DNA of 26,654 nucleotides from Fonticula-like sp. SCN 57-25 (lineage: Eukaryota > Nucleariida > Rotosphaerida): assembly GCA_001724245.1 (NCBI GenBank), contig MEDX01000056.1, positions 1-26,654 on the forward strand, read 5' to 3'. Both the position numbers and the translations under genes were made by a program. The stretch's first letter is position 1. Each line of letters begins with the position of its first letter. Positions 1-11,167 of the stretch are shown here, piece after piece. The notes beneath the pieces were generated by a model. It saw nothing but the letters and a program-made list of their open reading frames with translations, was not told where the DNA came from and made no database searches.

Positions 1-1626
1 GAGTCGACCTCGACGTCGCTGTCGATCAGCTGGACCGCCTCTGCCCTCGCCGAGATGTACAACGTCTACTACCGCCCCCTGACTGGCGCGCGCAATGTCA
101 GTGCTGGCTACACATTCGACTCTCACGTCGACGCTGGTGCGTACTTTTTTTTGCTTTGTTTTGCCTAACAATTGCTGCTGTAGATTCGTCGAGCACGACT
201 ATCGAGGACCTGGAGCCCGGCGCGGCGTACGAGATTCTCATCCTCGCCGTTCGCGACGGTCAGGAGGAGCAGGTCGGCTCGCGCCTCGTGCTCACCACGC
301 GCTCTGTCAACGAGAACATTATCGAAGGTTTGCCTACCCTTTTCCTTTCATTGCTGTTCTCACACGTGCATTGATAGACCCTGGCCTTGGCACGAACGGC
401 TCCATTATTGCCGGTGCAACTGTGGGCGGCGTCGTGTTGCTCATGATCATTCTCATCGTTGTCCTTGTTGTGATGCGCCGCCGCCGGAGGTCCACCAAGG
501 CGCGCCTCGAAAAGTTTGGCGGCCAATCAGCTGTGGAGGCGCTCCGCGACTACCGCCTCACTTTGTCGCAGTCGCGCTCGAGTCTCAAGCACGCCGAATC
601 GACGACTCACCTCTCGTACGCTGACAAGACCGTCGTCAACACAGTGATGGAAATGTCGCTGCCTGGTTTCTTGCTCGTCGACTATGCAACATCCGTTCAG
701 CCGGGCCCGGTCATCGAGGTGCGCCCACTTTTGATATTTATTCTTTGCGTGCTTACTGCCTTTAGACGGCTGCGAATGAGACGGCGTACCTTGGCACGCT
801 GATTGACTCTCGTCTCGCGAGCAACTTTGGCAGCAATGAAGTGGCGCTTATTGACTACAATGCCATCGAGAGCATTTCCGAGCACGACAACATGGAGCGC
901 TTCCACCGCGAAGTCAGCGTGCTGTGGTCGCTTTCGTTCCACCCGTCCATCGTGAAGCTGCTGGCGTACTCTGACGAGCCGCGCACCATTTTCACGCGCA
1001 AGTACATGATGAGCCTGCCTTCTTTGCTGGCCGGCCCCGGCTCGCTCTCGTGGGAACAGCGCCTCAACTTTGCTATGGATGTCGCCGCCGCCGTCTCTGC
1101 TGTGCACTCGCTCGTTGTGGCGCACCGCAATGTGCAGACCGCCAGCGTTCTTATTGACAAGGACGTTCACGGCATGATGATTGCCGTTCTCGCTGGCTTT
1201 GGACACTGCCGCGTTCCGTACGCGCCCTATTAAAGTATTTTTTTGTATGCTGACTGTGCTGTTAGTGCTGATGAACACTGTGTGCCCTCTATGATGGATG
1301 TGCGCTACATGTCGCCCGAGGCTGCCCAGCGCTCGATGGGCTCGCTCGCAGGTGAGCCTACAATTGAGGACGACATTGCTTCCGACGTGTACTCGCTCGG
1401 CGTTGTTCTGTGGGAGATTTACCACGGCTCGCGTCCTTATGGTGACGTGTCGGATGACAGCGCACTGCGCACCATTGCAAGCGGCAAGATGCTCAAGTAC
1501 ATGGACGACAGCCCCGACGCGTCGCTTAATACGATTCAAAGGGCTGGTGAGCGCGCGTGTGCTCCGAGCCCTGAGGGGCGTCCTACGGCTGCTGTCATTA
1601 GTGGCATGCTTTCGAATATGTGCTAA
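1..1626 (+). CDS. Receptor-like transmembrane pseudokinase (3' part)
   Basis: The 5' end lies outside the window; 477 residues are visible. Exons are 1-136, 184-327, 378-718, 766-1217 and 1266-1626, joined in phase by introns of 47-50 bp. Visible residues 1-93 look like the end of a fibronectin type III domain. A hydrophobic helix (about 103-125) is followed by five arginines, a stop-transfer signal, so the C-terminal part should be cytosolic. Residues 208-477 have a tyrosine-kinase-like fold: an alpha-C Glu (E256), an HRD-like region, SPE, SDVYSLGVVLWE and the late Arg. Catalytic residues are lost: VAIK reads VALI (Lys to Ile236), HRD reads HRN (Asn329), DFG reads GFG (Gly351), and no glycine-rich loop is visible. 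I infer a non-catalytic signalling or scaffolding receptor. The ligand is unknown. Confidence 0.85.
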
Positions 1627-1727
1627 AAGTGGCTTTCCTTTAGTGACGAGTGCTTTTACTGCAGTTTGAGAATAGATGTATGCCTCTCTTTCTCATCCGT
1701 ATATCAACCTCTATCTCTAGACCCCGC

Positions 1728-1733
1728 AATAAA
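1728..1733 (+). terminator. AATAAA polyadenylation signal
   Basis: A canonical AATAAA lies about 100 bp after the stop codon of the pseudokinase gene, in AT-rich DNA. Confidence 0.6.
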
Positions 1734-1739
1734 CTGTGC

Positions 1740-2112
1740 CGCCAATGATATGTGATGCCTCTTTGAAAAAAGGCTAATATTGATAGTTTTCAGTACTTTC
1801 GTAACTGTCAATCGCAAGGAGATGCAGTTAAAAGGAAACATGATACCCTATACAGTAGATGAAATTCACAACCCTGCCACAGCATAGTGACAGTTGGGGC
1901 CGAGTGAGGCAAGTAAAAAGGCACTGTATTGAAAGGTAAGCTAATTGCGAGAGTATTGAAAAGACAAAGAAATGTATCATGGTCAAATCGGAAAGAGGGA
2001 TAAACAAAGACACCATTGATACAAAAGATATAATAGCTCGTTGCTTGCTGCCGCATTGCAGACATAAGAAAAAGAAATTAAAAAATTTACGAAAGAACAA
2101 GAGAAAGTGGCA
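1740..2112. other. Convergent intergenic spacer
   Basis: AT-rich DNA between two genes that converge (3' ends facing). The only open frames are short and match nothing I recognise. It should hold the 3' UTR of the WD40 gene on the minus strand. No RNA gene is evident. Confidence 0.5.
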
Positions 2113-4293
2113 CTAGACAGCTTGATTGTCAATGGCGCTTGTGCCGGTCCACTTTGACACCCACGTGGCCTTATCGCCGTCCACTTCCTTTCGCATTTGA
2201 CGAATTAATCCAATGAACTTTACTGCGTCGGTTGCCTTGAGTGCTCCATTCGATGCTTCAACAACATGTGGGGGCGAAAGTGAACACAAAGCAGCACCAT
2301 TCCAACCAACAGAGGAAAGAGAAGAAAAAGGAGGATTAAGTGACTCAATCCAGTTTGCAGTTTGCACTTCGTCCCATGACAGGACAGTATCAGTCGGCGG
2401 TGCAAATGCGCTGTCATCACTCAGCTTGAAATGCGCAATGTAGCCGCGTAGTTGAAGAGCAGCAGCATCATTGAAGGTGACGTCATACTCCATCACGTGT
2501 TCAGCGTTGAGCATAGTCAAAGTAGCGCCATCAGCATCTTTCAAAGCAGTTTGCAGTTTGCTCATCCCAATGTCGCACAGCCACTCTTTAAAAGTATCAC
2601 CACGAAGGTCCTCCAATCCGGAAACAGATAGACAGTCTGTCAAGCTGTCAAGTGTCTGCGTGCAGACATTGATGATGCCAAGTAGTAAATCACGACGCTC
2701 CTTCAGCTTGATCAAGTCACGTGATTCTGCAATATACTCGGGAGTTTGCATTTCTTCAAGTTTTTTTTTCTCGCTCGCCACTAAGACAATGTTAGTACAT
2801 TGGCCACGTAATATCAAGTGCGCACATTTAGCCTCGAGGTCGGCAATTGAGCGCTTCAGTTCCTGCTCACGTGACATTTGCTGACGTAATCCATTTTCTG
2901 TCTTTTCAATTGATGCCTCAATGTCCTTCACTTGTGCCTGCGCCTCTGCCAGCCGCTGGCGGACGCATTGATGCGCAGGCACGTGGCCAAGAGGATCATA
3001 TAGATACATTTCCACGTGACCATCACGAAAACCAACTGCGATGTTGCCAGACGCAGCATGATATGACAATGAACACAACTGATAGCAAAATGGGTGAGCA
3101 ATATAAATAGACAAGCAAGTGACATACATGTCCACCACATTGGTAGTTTGCAGTTTGCACTCCATCAGAGGTGCGCCAAACATGGAGATATTCATCATTT
3201 GACCCAGTGATCACGTGCGACTCCTCGTTGTGAAAGGCGCCGCCCCAGACATATTCCGTATGTCCCTCGAATGTCACGTAAGGAGTGGATGGCCACGTGG
3301 TATCTGATGGAACATTCCATATGGAAGCAGTATAGTCACTAGTTGTGACCAATAGCATGCGGCCAGAGGGGCTGAAGCAGAGGGAGCGAATCTAGTAATA
3401 ATTAGTAATGAGAATAATACGAATAGTATCATACTTGTTCAGAATGATGCTTGAGAACTGATACTTGCGCCCAGTTGCCATTGGTCAATCCATAAATGTA
3501 CACGTGGCCATCAACACATCCCGCGGCAAGAATATTCCCATCGGGGGAAAAGGCGACACGCTCCACCTGACACATTTTTGTGAGCAACAGCAAGTATTCA
3601 TTCATTCTCGCACCCAGTGAGACAATCCTGTCAATGTTTGAACAACTGAATAATTGTTGGATGGATCCAAGAGTGTCAATTCACGCTCATGTCCACCGAC
3701 GGCAAGGATTCCACTGGGGCTGAACGCGCATCCACGCAACTAAACAAGGGATGAGCAAAGAAAAGCAGCAAGCATGATGCATACATATATGTTGGTTTGG
3801 TACACAATCGAGTGCGAATTGTTGTTTGTGATTTCAATGACAACGCCCTTAACGTCGCTGGGAACACCATCTATATTAACCGTGGCGACCAGGCGCGTCC
3901 CGTCGGGCGACCACGCGACATGCGACACTGTGCGGCCCTTTAATGACAGTTAAAACAAAAAGCAATAAAAGTGCTCGTACCCGGCCCTCCAAAGCATGCT
4001 TGACAGTGTGCACCTTTTCCTGCGTGGCGATATTCGTGATGCAAATTGTCTGGTCACCACAGCCCGATGCCACTAAAGTGCCGTCGGGGGAAATTGCAGA
4101 CACGACGTGTGACCCAACATACTGTGAAATCATTTTCCGCGTCAGACCATGAGCACACAATGAGCAAACACAACAAACATACACCAGTTTTGTGTAATTT
4201 AAGACTCGCCTTCTTGATGAACTGATGCGCCATTGCGAACACTGTCTTCCTCTTTCCTTTCCGGCAGACAAAAGGAAATGGCTGCAAAGCCAT
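2113..4293 (-). CDS. WD40-coiled-coil-twin SAM-like protein
   Basis: Predicted 615 residues. Exons on the minus strand are 4183-4293, 3981-4121, 3785-3937, 3614-3739, 3435-3566, 3128-3391, 2826-3078 and 2113-2780; introns are 43-61 bp and all phases agree. Residues about 38-340 form WD40 repeats, with several blades showing the S-P-D/S-G core and WD/WN-type ends, probably one propeller. Residues 350-430 are a charged coiled coil. Two SAM-like helical segments follow, about 457-512 (FKEWLCDIGMSKLQ) and 530-595 (TANWIESLNPPFSS). The layout suggests a cytosolic scaffold; no enzyme motif is seen. The 45-bp intron at 2781-2825 has no stop and a length divisible by three, so it could be misread as coding. 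Its removal restores a continuous coiled coil (LEAKLASEKKKLEEM). An alternative start is the ATG near 4133, just before exon 2. Codon use is AT-richer than in transketolase. Confidence 0.8.
2781..2825 (-). other. Stop-less 45-bp intron
   Basis: This intron of the WD40-SAM gene has donor GTGCGC, a perfect TACTAAC branch site and acceptor TTAG. It is 15 codons long with no stop. Retention would insert a Cys-containing stretch into the coiled coil. Confidence 0.7.
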
Positions 4294-4342
4294 CACGTGA
4301 TCATTATGAATGTATGGTCACGTGATAATTCATAGCGCGCCC

Positions 4343-4592
4343 ATGCCTCGCAGGAGCGGCACTCCGCTATACCGCATCGCTATTGGCACTTCAGGCGGCC
4401 TCATGTCGTTAAAATGGCGGAATATGAGCACTTTTAATGATACTTGTAGTGAGTCATGTGAATGATTCTTGAATACCTGGCCTTTTTCATCTGCATCCCC
4501 TGATGGCATCGCGTTCGAATCACTCGGCCACATCTGTTTCGCGCCCATCAGATGAGCTCACCAATCACGGCCAGGAGTTTCTATTTCTTTAA
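4343..4592 (+). CDS. Possible tiny two-exon gene, 48 aa
   Basis: Weak call. A start ATG at 4343 opens a frame (MPRRSGTPLYRIAIGTSG...) that can splice from 4448 to 4552, giving a 48-residue product ending ELTNHGQEFLFL. The acceptor CCCATCAG is good. The donor GTGAGT is canonical in general but unlike the GTRYG donors of every other intron here. Two plus-strand AATAAA signals (4731, 4744) lie between two minus-strand genes, which suggests some plus-strand transcript ends there. The ATG is 49 bp from the divergent WD40 start, with two CACGTG sites nearby. I recognise no family. Confidence 0.25.
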
Positions 4593-4730
4593 TTATTCCT
4601 CTTTTATGATGATGATCTTTGCTCATCTCACTTTACCGTCAAACATCATCTTCATCCCACCCTCATCATCGTCATCACCATCACCCCTTTACATCGCGCA
4701 TCAGACTTTTTCTTCCTACATTGAAAATAC

Positions 4731-4749
4731 AATAAACGTATTAAATAAA
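4731..4749 (+). terminator. Two plus-strand AATAAA signals
   Basis: AATAAA at 4731-4736 and 4744-4749, oriented for a plus-strand transcript although both clearly supported flanking genes are on the minus strand. Confidence 0.35.
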
Positions 4750-4803
4750 GATTCGGACGCCCGCGCCACCTCCCTATGATACACGCTTGCACCCCTCGCC
4801 CCT

Positions 4804-7800
4804 CTACTCCTCCACCTTGTCGAGCACGCTCTCGGTGAACGATGTCGCGAGCGTCGGCGTCGACGCAAATGACGCAACCGATGACGCAACCAAATTGACG
4901 CTGACGTCATCAACGTTCTGATTGGTGGAGAACTCGGAAGAGAGGGAGACGACGGACGGGCGGCGGCGCCGGTTGGACGGCTCGATCACGTACGACTCGT
5001 CGGTGAGTTCCTCTTCTTCCTTGTGGGGGACCATCTCGCAATAGTGGTGAAGGGCTGGGAAAAGAAAGAGGAAATAAGTCAGCAAAAGTAACGCAGAAAA
5101 GATCGGCAAAGATCGGTAAGGTCACGTAAGATGGTGGCCATCTCTCGACAAAACACTATGATCACGTGATCACAAACTACTCGAACCCATATGCGCATAT
5201 GGGTTCAAGGAAGTATTCCCGCCAAACACACACGTGACCACACTAACATATATATATCACGTGACACAATACCCAAAATGAATTCGCCCTCGACCACTCT
5301 GACATGCCGATGAGCATTGCCGATGAGCATGAGCATCAGATGAGCATCTGATCCCCATGACCACCACCCTTTCCCCTCTTCCCTCTCTTTCCCCTCCCCT
5401 AATCCCCCCCATCAACGTACGTTCGATAGGCACAAAGTCATACTTGCTCTGCTGCGACACTCTGATCGCCATGATCTTGCCCATCACGGTCCTCAGCTTT
5501 TCAAAGTTGATCAGATCATTACCCAGCACCGTCTGATTTCCGTCATTCATAAACGTCAGGTCCTTCATATAGAGCCCAAAGAACGGAATGAGCGGCGGCT
5601 TGGCCTCGTCCTCGAGCGCGCGGTACGCCTTGTAGTTGTTCTCGGGCGACATCTTGCTCTCCAGCTCGCGGAACGTCGCAAGGCTCTTTTGGGAAATGCC
5701 CTAAAATGATCACGTGAGTAAATGTACAGTCATTGTATGATCACGTGATCACATACCGCCCATGTCTTCTTGAGGCGATAAACGGGAATAGTGTTGAGGC
5801 CCGACAGCAGCGCCATGACGTCATTAAAGTTTTGCAGGCGGTAGCAGTACTATATAAGACTGTGAGCACTGGAAAAAGAGAAAAAAAGTGCAAAAAAAAG
5901 ACACAATATGATCACGTGATCACACACTATTAAACTACTACACACAATGTACCTACCATACACTATCAACCTACCATACACTATCACCTTCCATACAGTA
6001 TCATGTAACCATACAGTGTTGGATACACTATCACATAACCCATACATCATCATCACGTGACCACACACCATACCACACACCATCATGTATCCACACACCA
6101 TACCATACAACACACTATCATAAACATACAACATACTCTATACCATACACTCACACAACATACTCTATATCATACAACATACACTATCATACAACATACA
6201 CTATCATATACCATACACTATAACACACTACATACACAATTATACTATCCCCTTATCTTCCCTCTTCCCTTCTGTACCTTTGCAATAGAAATAAACTTTT
6301 CCATGACCATTATCCTCTTCCTAATATCAGCCACCGCACAAATCTCGGTCGCCACCCAATACCCCATCGCATTAAACCTATCAATAAACCGCGTCAAATT
6401 CTGCGTCATAACTGCTTTACTATCCTTTTTTGCCCATAAATGGAGCACGAATTCATCGGGTAGAATTCGTTGGAATAGGCGGAGAGAAGAGAGGGTCAGT
6501 TGTTGGGACATTTCTTTGGGTGAGGTGAGGGAGATGTCGACGGAGGAGAGGGCGGGGGGGGAGGTGGTGGGAAGGGCGGAGAGGGAGGCCCACGTGGAGG
6601 ACTGGGGATGGGTTAGTATAAGGAAGAAAGATATGAGATATGTAGTATGTAACATAGTAGTATGTAGTATGTGGTAACATGGTATCATAGTACATGTATC
6701 ATGTATCATTCACATGCACATAGTATCATACACACACTATCATACACAGTGTCACATATGATCACGTGACACATAGTATCATCACACTCATACACACACA
6801 TACAAGTATCATACACACATACTCATAGTATCATACTCATACACACAGTATCATACACACATACTCACAGTGTCAATGACACATATGATAATGTTACATG
6901 ACAAGCATGTCCATATGATCACGTGACACACAAGTACTTTCATCACTCACACACACAGTATCACACACACAGTATCACACACACACTATCATACACATAC
7001 ACAGTATCAACACTCATACATGATGATCACTCACACTCATACATTATCATACACACACTATCATACACACACTATCATAACCAACACCCTTTACTCTTTC
7101 CCTTCCCTTCCCACTCTTCTCTTCGTACGTGTTTCTTGTATGATGCCTCGATCTGATTGGCAATTGTGGTCAAGCTCTCCTTCTTCATCCTATCAATGAG
7201 CATCTCGAGGCGCTGCTTCATCTCGTCAGAGTCAAAGTCGTACCAGTGGCGCTCTGACCACTTTTTGTACACGGACGATACTCTGTAAAGGGAGGAGAAG
7301 GTGTTAGTAGAGGAGTAATAGAAGGAGATAGAAGGAATATGACATTAGATCATGTATGGGAATATGGACAAAAGTATCATATATGATCATGTATCATGTA
7401 CGACACATAGTCATGTATGGTCATGGTACATACACAGTATCACACTCATACACACAGTATCAACTACCATATGATCACGTGACACACACAGTATCATACA
7501 TACACATACACACACACACACTACCATACATCATCATACCATACACTCATACACTACCATACATACATACACACACACATACATACATACATACATACAT
7601 ACATACATACATACATACATACATACAATATACTATCACACAGTATCACTCATACACTACTATCACACATACAGTATCATACATACATACACACATACAC
7701 TATCATACACTATCATACACTATCATACACTATTCACTCTTTCCCTTCTCTTCCCTCTTCTTCTCCCTCACCCCTCCCACTCTCCCCATTTCGCACCTGA

Positions 7801-10800
7801 CCCTTATGATCGCCGCCGTCTCCTTGTCATACACCTTGACCCCATCATCCTCATGCTTCTTCTTCTCCTTCTCCAACTTGTCCTTGTCATCCACAATGAC
7901 CATGGACTTGTAGGTGAAGCGGTCGTAGAGCTTGTCAAAGAGGGAGGGGGGGGAGAGGTAGTTGCGGAAGGTGAGAAGAAAGTCGTCAATGTACAGGGAA
8001 TCTGTTGAAGGAGGAAGGGGAAGGGAGAGGGAAGGGAATGGTTAGTGAAGGAAAGGGAGGAAAAGAGAGGAAAAAACATAAAAAGAGAAGAAAAGAGAGA
8101 GAAAAAACAAAAAAAGAGAGAAAAGAGAGAAAAAGAGAGAAAAGATCTCTACATATACACTGTACAATATACTGCACAATACACTGTGTATCTCACTGTA
8201 CACTCTGTACACACTATAGTGTAGTGTATACCATACACTATCATACATCATACTATACCATACATACTACAACATACTACACAATCTACACTGCAAATAC
8301 ACAGTACAATCACCAGTATAATCTACACACTACATTCCAGTCTACACCATATGGCATACAGTATATACTATACCATACACTATACACTATACACTATACA
8401 TCATACATCATACTATACCATACACACCATACACACTACACTACAAGTACACTGTACAATCCCCAGTATAATCTACATCATTCCTACAGTGTACACATAC
8501 ACTGTATGTCACATACCATACAGTGTATACTATACACCATACCATACCATACATCATACATCATACCATACATACTATACCATACATACTCATACATACT
8601 ATACCATACATCATACACTCTACTCTACAACTACACCCTACTTTACCCTATTATCCCCCTATTCTCCCCCCCTTCTTCCCACGCACCCGGAGCACTCTCA
8701 TCCGCCAATGCCTCCACCAACGCCTCCACCGTCCCCGCCGTAATCTGATACTTTCCCTCACTCATCGTCCTCACAATCACCGTCCTGCCCCCCTCACTCC
8801 TCGTACTCGTCGCAGGCATCAGGTCGGGATTCCATACTTGATAGATGCTCATGCGACGCATCTTGTCGGGAAGTTCACTTGGTGCCCCATTCATACTGCC
8901 GGTCATAGTGCTATTGGAGCCAAGTGATCCCGTGCTGCTTATGGAGGAGAGCGAGGCAGAGGCAGATGCTTTGCCTTTTTTGCGGCCAAGTGTCTTGCCA
9001 AAGTCGGAGAAAAAGTCGGGTAAAGTAAGCCTTATACTTCCACTCTTGCCCATCGTCCCACCACCATTACTATTTCCACCAGTACTGCTTCCACTATTAC
9101 TTCCACTAGAGAGGTTGTTGACACTGGATGTGCGAGAAGAACGCGACTTTTCATTCGATGATGACGTCACCGATGACGTCACAGCCTGTTTCGAACCATC
9201 ACCCGACGCCTGGTCTTCTGCCAGGGAAGGGACAGAGAGGGAGCGGCGGTCGTCGTGGACAGAGTATCGGTAGGCACGGCGGCCGTCGGGGGAGGGGCGA
9301 GTGCGCAGAGTGCCGTCGCCGAGTTCGCGGTAGCGGCGGTATTGTTCTTCGAGGTAGTTTTTGGTGGCGGATGACTTGCTTAGGGTGCCTGTCGGGGGGG
9401 GAGAAGGGAAGAGAAAGGAAGAGGGTTAGTATGGTGATTATACATGATACATGATACATAATACACTATACATGATACATGATAGAAGATACATAATACT
9501 ATACTATACTATACTATACTATACATGATACATGATACATGATACTATACTATACACTATACTATACTATACACCACTATACTATACTACACTATACACT
9601 TCACTATACACCACACTAAACTATACACCCTATACACTACACCACTATATACCACAGTACAACACTGTCACAGTATTGTACATAATACTCTAATAACATC
9701 ACTTAAATACCCTTGGGTTTACCCTTTACAATAACACTAACCCTTGGTTTTACTCCTTCACAACAACAATAACCCTTTCTTTTTGCCTTCCCTACAACCC
9801 CGCCACAACAATGTCCACTTACAACCCTGCCACAACAATGTGTTCTTCCCCTCTTGCGTACCCTCCGAGATCTCTTCTCCGCTCTGCGTCGGCTGCGTGG
9901 GCGTGCTCGGCGCCGCCTGCGTGGCCGCCGTCTCTGCACCCTGCGGCGCCGGCGGCACAAACAGCGACGTCAGGCGACCCGCAGCGCCGCCGCCGCTCTG
10001 CGCGTGGTGGTGGTGGTGGCCGCCGTGCATCATCATCCCGTCGCCATCGCCCGACACGGGGCTGCCGGGGCTCGTGGGCGATGCGCCATCCTCATCGCCT
10101 TCGGGAAGTGCGCCGGCGAGGGGCGAGGGAAGGCGGTACTTTTTCTCAAAGTAGGACTTGGCGCGCGAGGAGCGGCGGAGCGTGTCCTGAGAGTGGCCGC
10201 CGCCGGTGAGCATGCTCGCGGGCATCGGCATGCCGCCGCCCGATGACGATCCTGATCCCGATCCCGATCCGGATGAGCCCGATGTGACGATGATCGGGGG
10301 CGGCGGGGGGGGCGTGGTGCCCATGAGGGCGCTGCTGCTGCCCGATCCCGGCGAGCTGCTCAGGATCGCCTGCGGCAGCGGCGGCGGCGGCTTGGCGGTC
10401 ACGATCGGAATCGCATGCGATTTTTGGGGAGTCGCTTGAGGGGCAGGCTGAGTGGGCTCTGCGAGGCTCTCGCGGGACGAGTTGTTGGAGGAGGGCATCG
10501 AGGCGGGGCGGTCGCTGCCAGAGGCCGCGCTGGGGGAGGCGATCTCGGGAGAGCTCTTCTTGAGCTGCGACTTTAGCTTGATCACGATCGCGATGGCGCT
10601 GCCGAGGTACTGATGCATCTCGAAAAAGTCGGGCGAGATGAACTTGTGCGTCACAAAGTAGCGGCCTTCCTCAAGATAGCTAAAGGAAAAGGTCTGCTGC
10701 TGCTGCGAATAGGAATACTGAAGAATTTGCTCAATATCAAACTGGTTAATGGTCGACTGGAAGGGGGGAAAAAAAGTCAGCGCGGATCCAACAAGGAACA

Positions 10801-11167
10801 AGAGGCATACCTCGGACTTGCGATCGAGAAGGCGGATCCCAGACAGGTTAATGTTGACGATGATGTCGCGCGTCTCGCCCGACGCGCTGCCAGTGACGAG
10901 CTGGCACGTGTAGCGCTCGCCCTTGAGGAGCGCCTGCCAATCGTCATTCTCGATGCGGGCCACATCAACCGACTGAAGGTTCACGCTGGTCGTCTGATTG
11001 CTCTGGGGGTAAAGTGGGCGGAAAGTCAGCAAAAAATAGCGAAAAAGAGGGAGAAAAAGAGCTTAAAGCGAAAAGAAACGCACTTTGCGAGCAGCAACGG
11101 TCAAGTACTGCATCGAAGTCGCGCGGCGGGACGACTTCTTGTCGCCGCCATCCTCGCCGTCGCCCAT
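4804..11167 (-). CDS. Ras guanine-nucleotide exchange factor (REM + CDC25)
   Basis: Predicted 1059 residues in ten exons with consistent phases: 11084-11167, 10811-11002, 9862-10756, 8687-9388, 7797-8001, 7129-7282, 6278-6601, 5757-5849, 5421-5700 and 4804-5054. Residues 29-155 resemble a PH/PTB-like fold by pattern (inference). About 160-590 is low complexity, rich in Ser, Gly, Pro and His, with poly-proline runs at 215-220 and 241-246. A RasGEF N-terminal (REM) module spans about 595-690. A CDC25 catalytic domain spans about 755-985, recognised by SPKEMSQQLTLSSLRLF, LTRFIDRFNAMGYWVATEI, FNDVMALLSGLNTIPVYRLK, PFFGLYMKDLTF and LINFEKLR. It should load GTP on a Ras-family GTPase at membranes. 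The last 80 residues are an acidic/Arg-rich, Ser-rich tail. Six of the nine introns are long (366-685 bp) and filled with simple repeats. Confidence 0.88.
5183..5206. repeat. 24-bp perfect palindrome in RasGEF intron 9
   Basis: The half-site GAACCCATATGC is followed at once by its exact reverse complement with no loop. It lies in the intron at 5055-5420, close to three CACGTG sites (5163, 5231, 5258). Confidence 0.9.
5930..6245. repeat. Degenerate CATACACTATCA-type repeats, RasGEF intron 7
   Basis: Irregular tandem units built from CATAC, ACACTATCA and CCATACA fill most of the 428-bp intron at 5850-6277. Read on the coding strand these are TGTATGG/TGATAGTGT units. One CACGTG is embedded at 6054 and another lies just beside it at 5913. 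Confidence 0.8.
6655..7080. repeat. TATCATACACACA repeats, RasGEF intron 6
   Basis: Degenerate microsatellite in the intron at 6602-7128, mostly (AC)n, ATAC and TATCATACACAC units. A longer shared unit, ATATGATCACGTGACAC, occurs at 6757 and 6914 and recurs in the next intron near 7470. Confidence 0.8.
7430..7735. repeat. CATA/CACA microsatellite, RasGEF intron 5
   Basis: Within the intron at 7283-7796. It contains an almost uninterrupted (CATA)n run at about 7578-7626 flanked by CA dinucleotides and CTATCATACA units. It creates long spurious open frames. Confidence 0.9.
8047..8146 (-). repeat. 100-nt polypyrimidine tract before exon 5 of RasGEF
   Basis: The plus strand is almost pure A/G (AAAGAGAGAAAA units). 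On the coding strand this is a very long C/T tract just upstream of the 3' splice site at 8002 (intron 8002-8686), so it may help acceptor recognition or simply be a slippage product. Confidence 0.75.
8160..8640. repeat. ATACTATACCATACA repeats, RasGEF intron 4
   Basis: Degenerate short tandem units (CATAC, ACTATAC, CACTGTACA). One longer segment is duplicated: CATCATACTATACCATACA-like DNA near 8246 and 8400, each followed by a TACAC/ACTACA stretch and then a CAGTATAATCTACA unit. Confidence 0.75.
9440..9660. repeat. ACTAT / ACATGAT microsatellite, RasGEF intron 3
   Basis: Runs of (ACTAT)n alternate with (ACATGAT)n inside the intron at 9389-9861. The unit differs from those in the neighbouring introns, suggesting independent slippage events. 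Confidence 0.85.
9793..9846. repeat. Two-copy 27-bp tandem repeat
   Basis: Units 9793-9819 and 9820-9846 share TACAACCC(C/T)GCCACAACAATG and differ mostly at their ends. They lie near the donor end of RasGEF intron 3. Confidence 0.85.

Noticed and set aside
4505-4525. GTTCGAATC resembling a tRNA B box
   Set aside because: No complementary T-arm, no A box and no acceptor stem on either strand.
7560-7626. Regular repeats considered as a CRISPR array
   Set aside because: Four-base (CATA)n microsatellite without unique spacers, in a eukaryotic intron.
7356-7913. Long plus-strand frame reading Thr/His/Tyr repeats
   Set aside because: Produced by CATA/CACA microsatellites inside RasGEF introns; not a protein.
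8005-8748. 247-codon plus-strand frame of Tyr/His/Thr repeats
   Set aside because: Same cause: purine tract and ATAC repeats in RasGEF intron 4.
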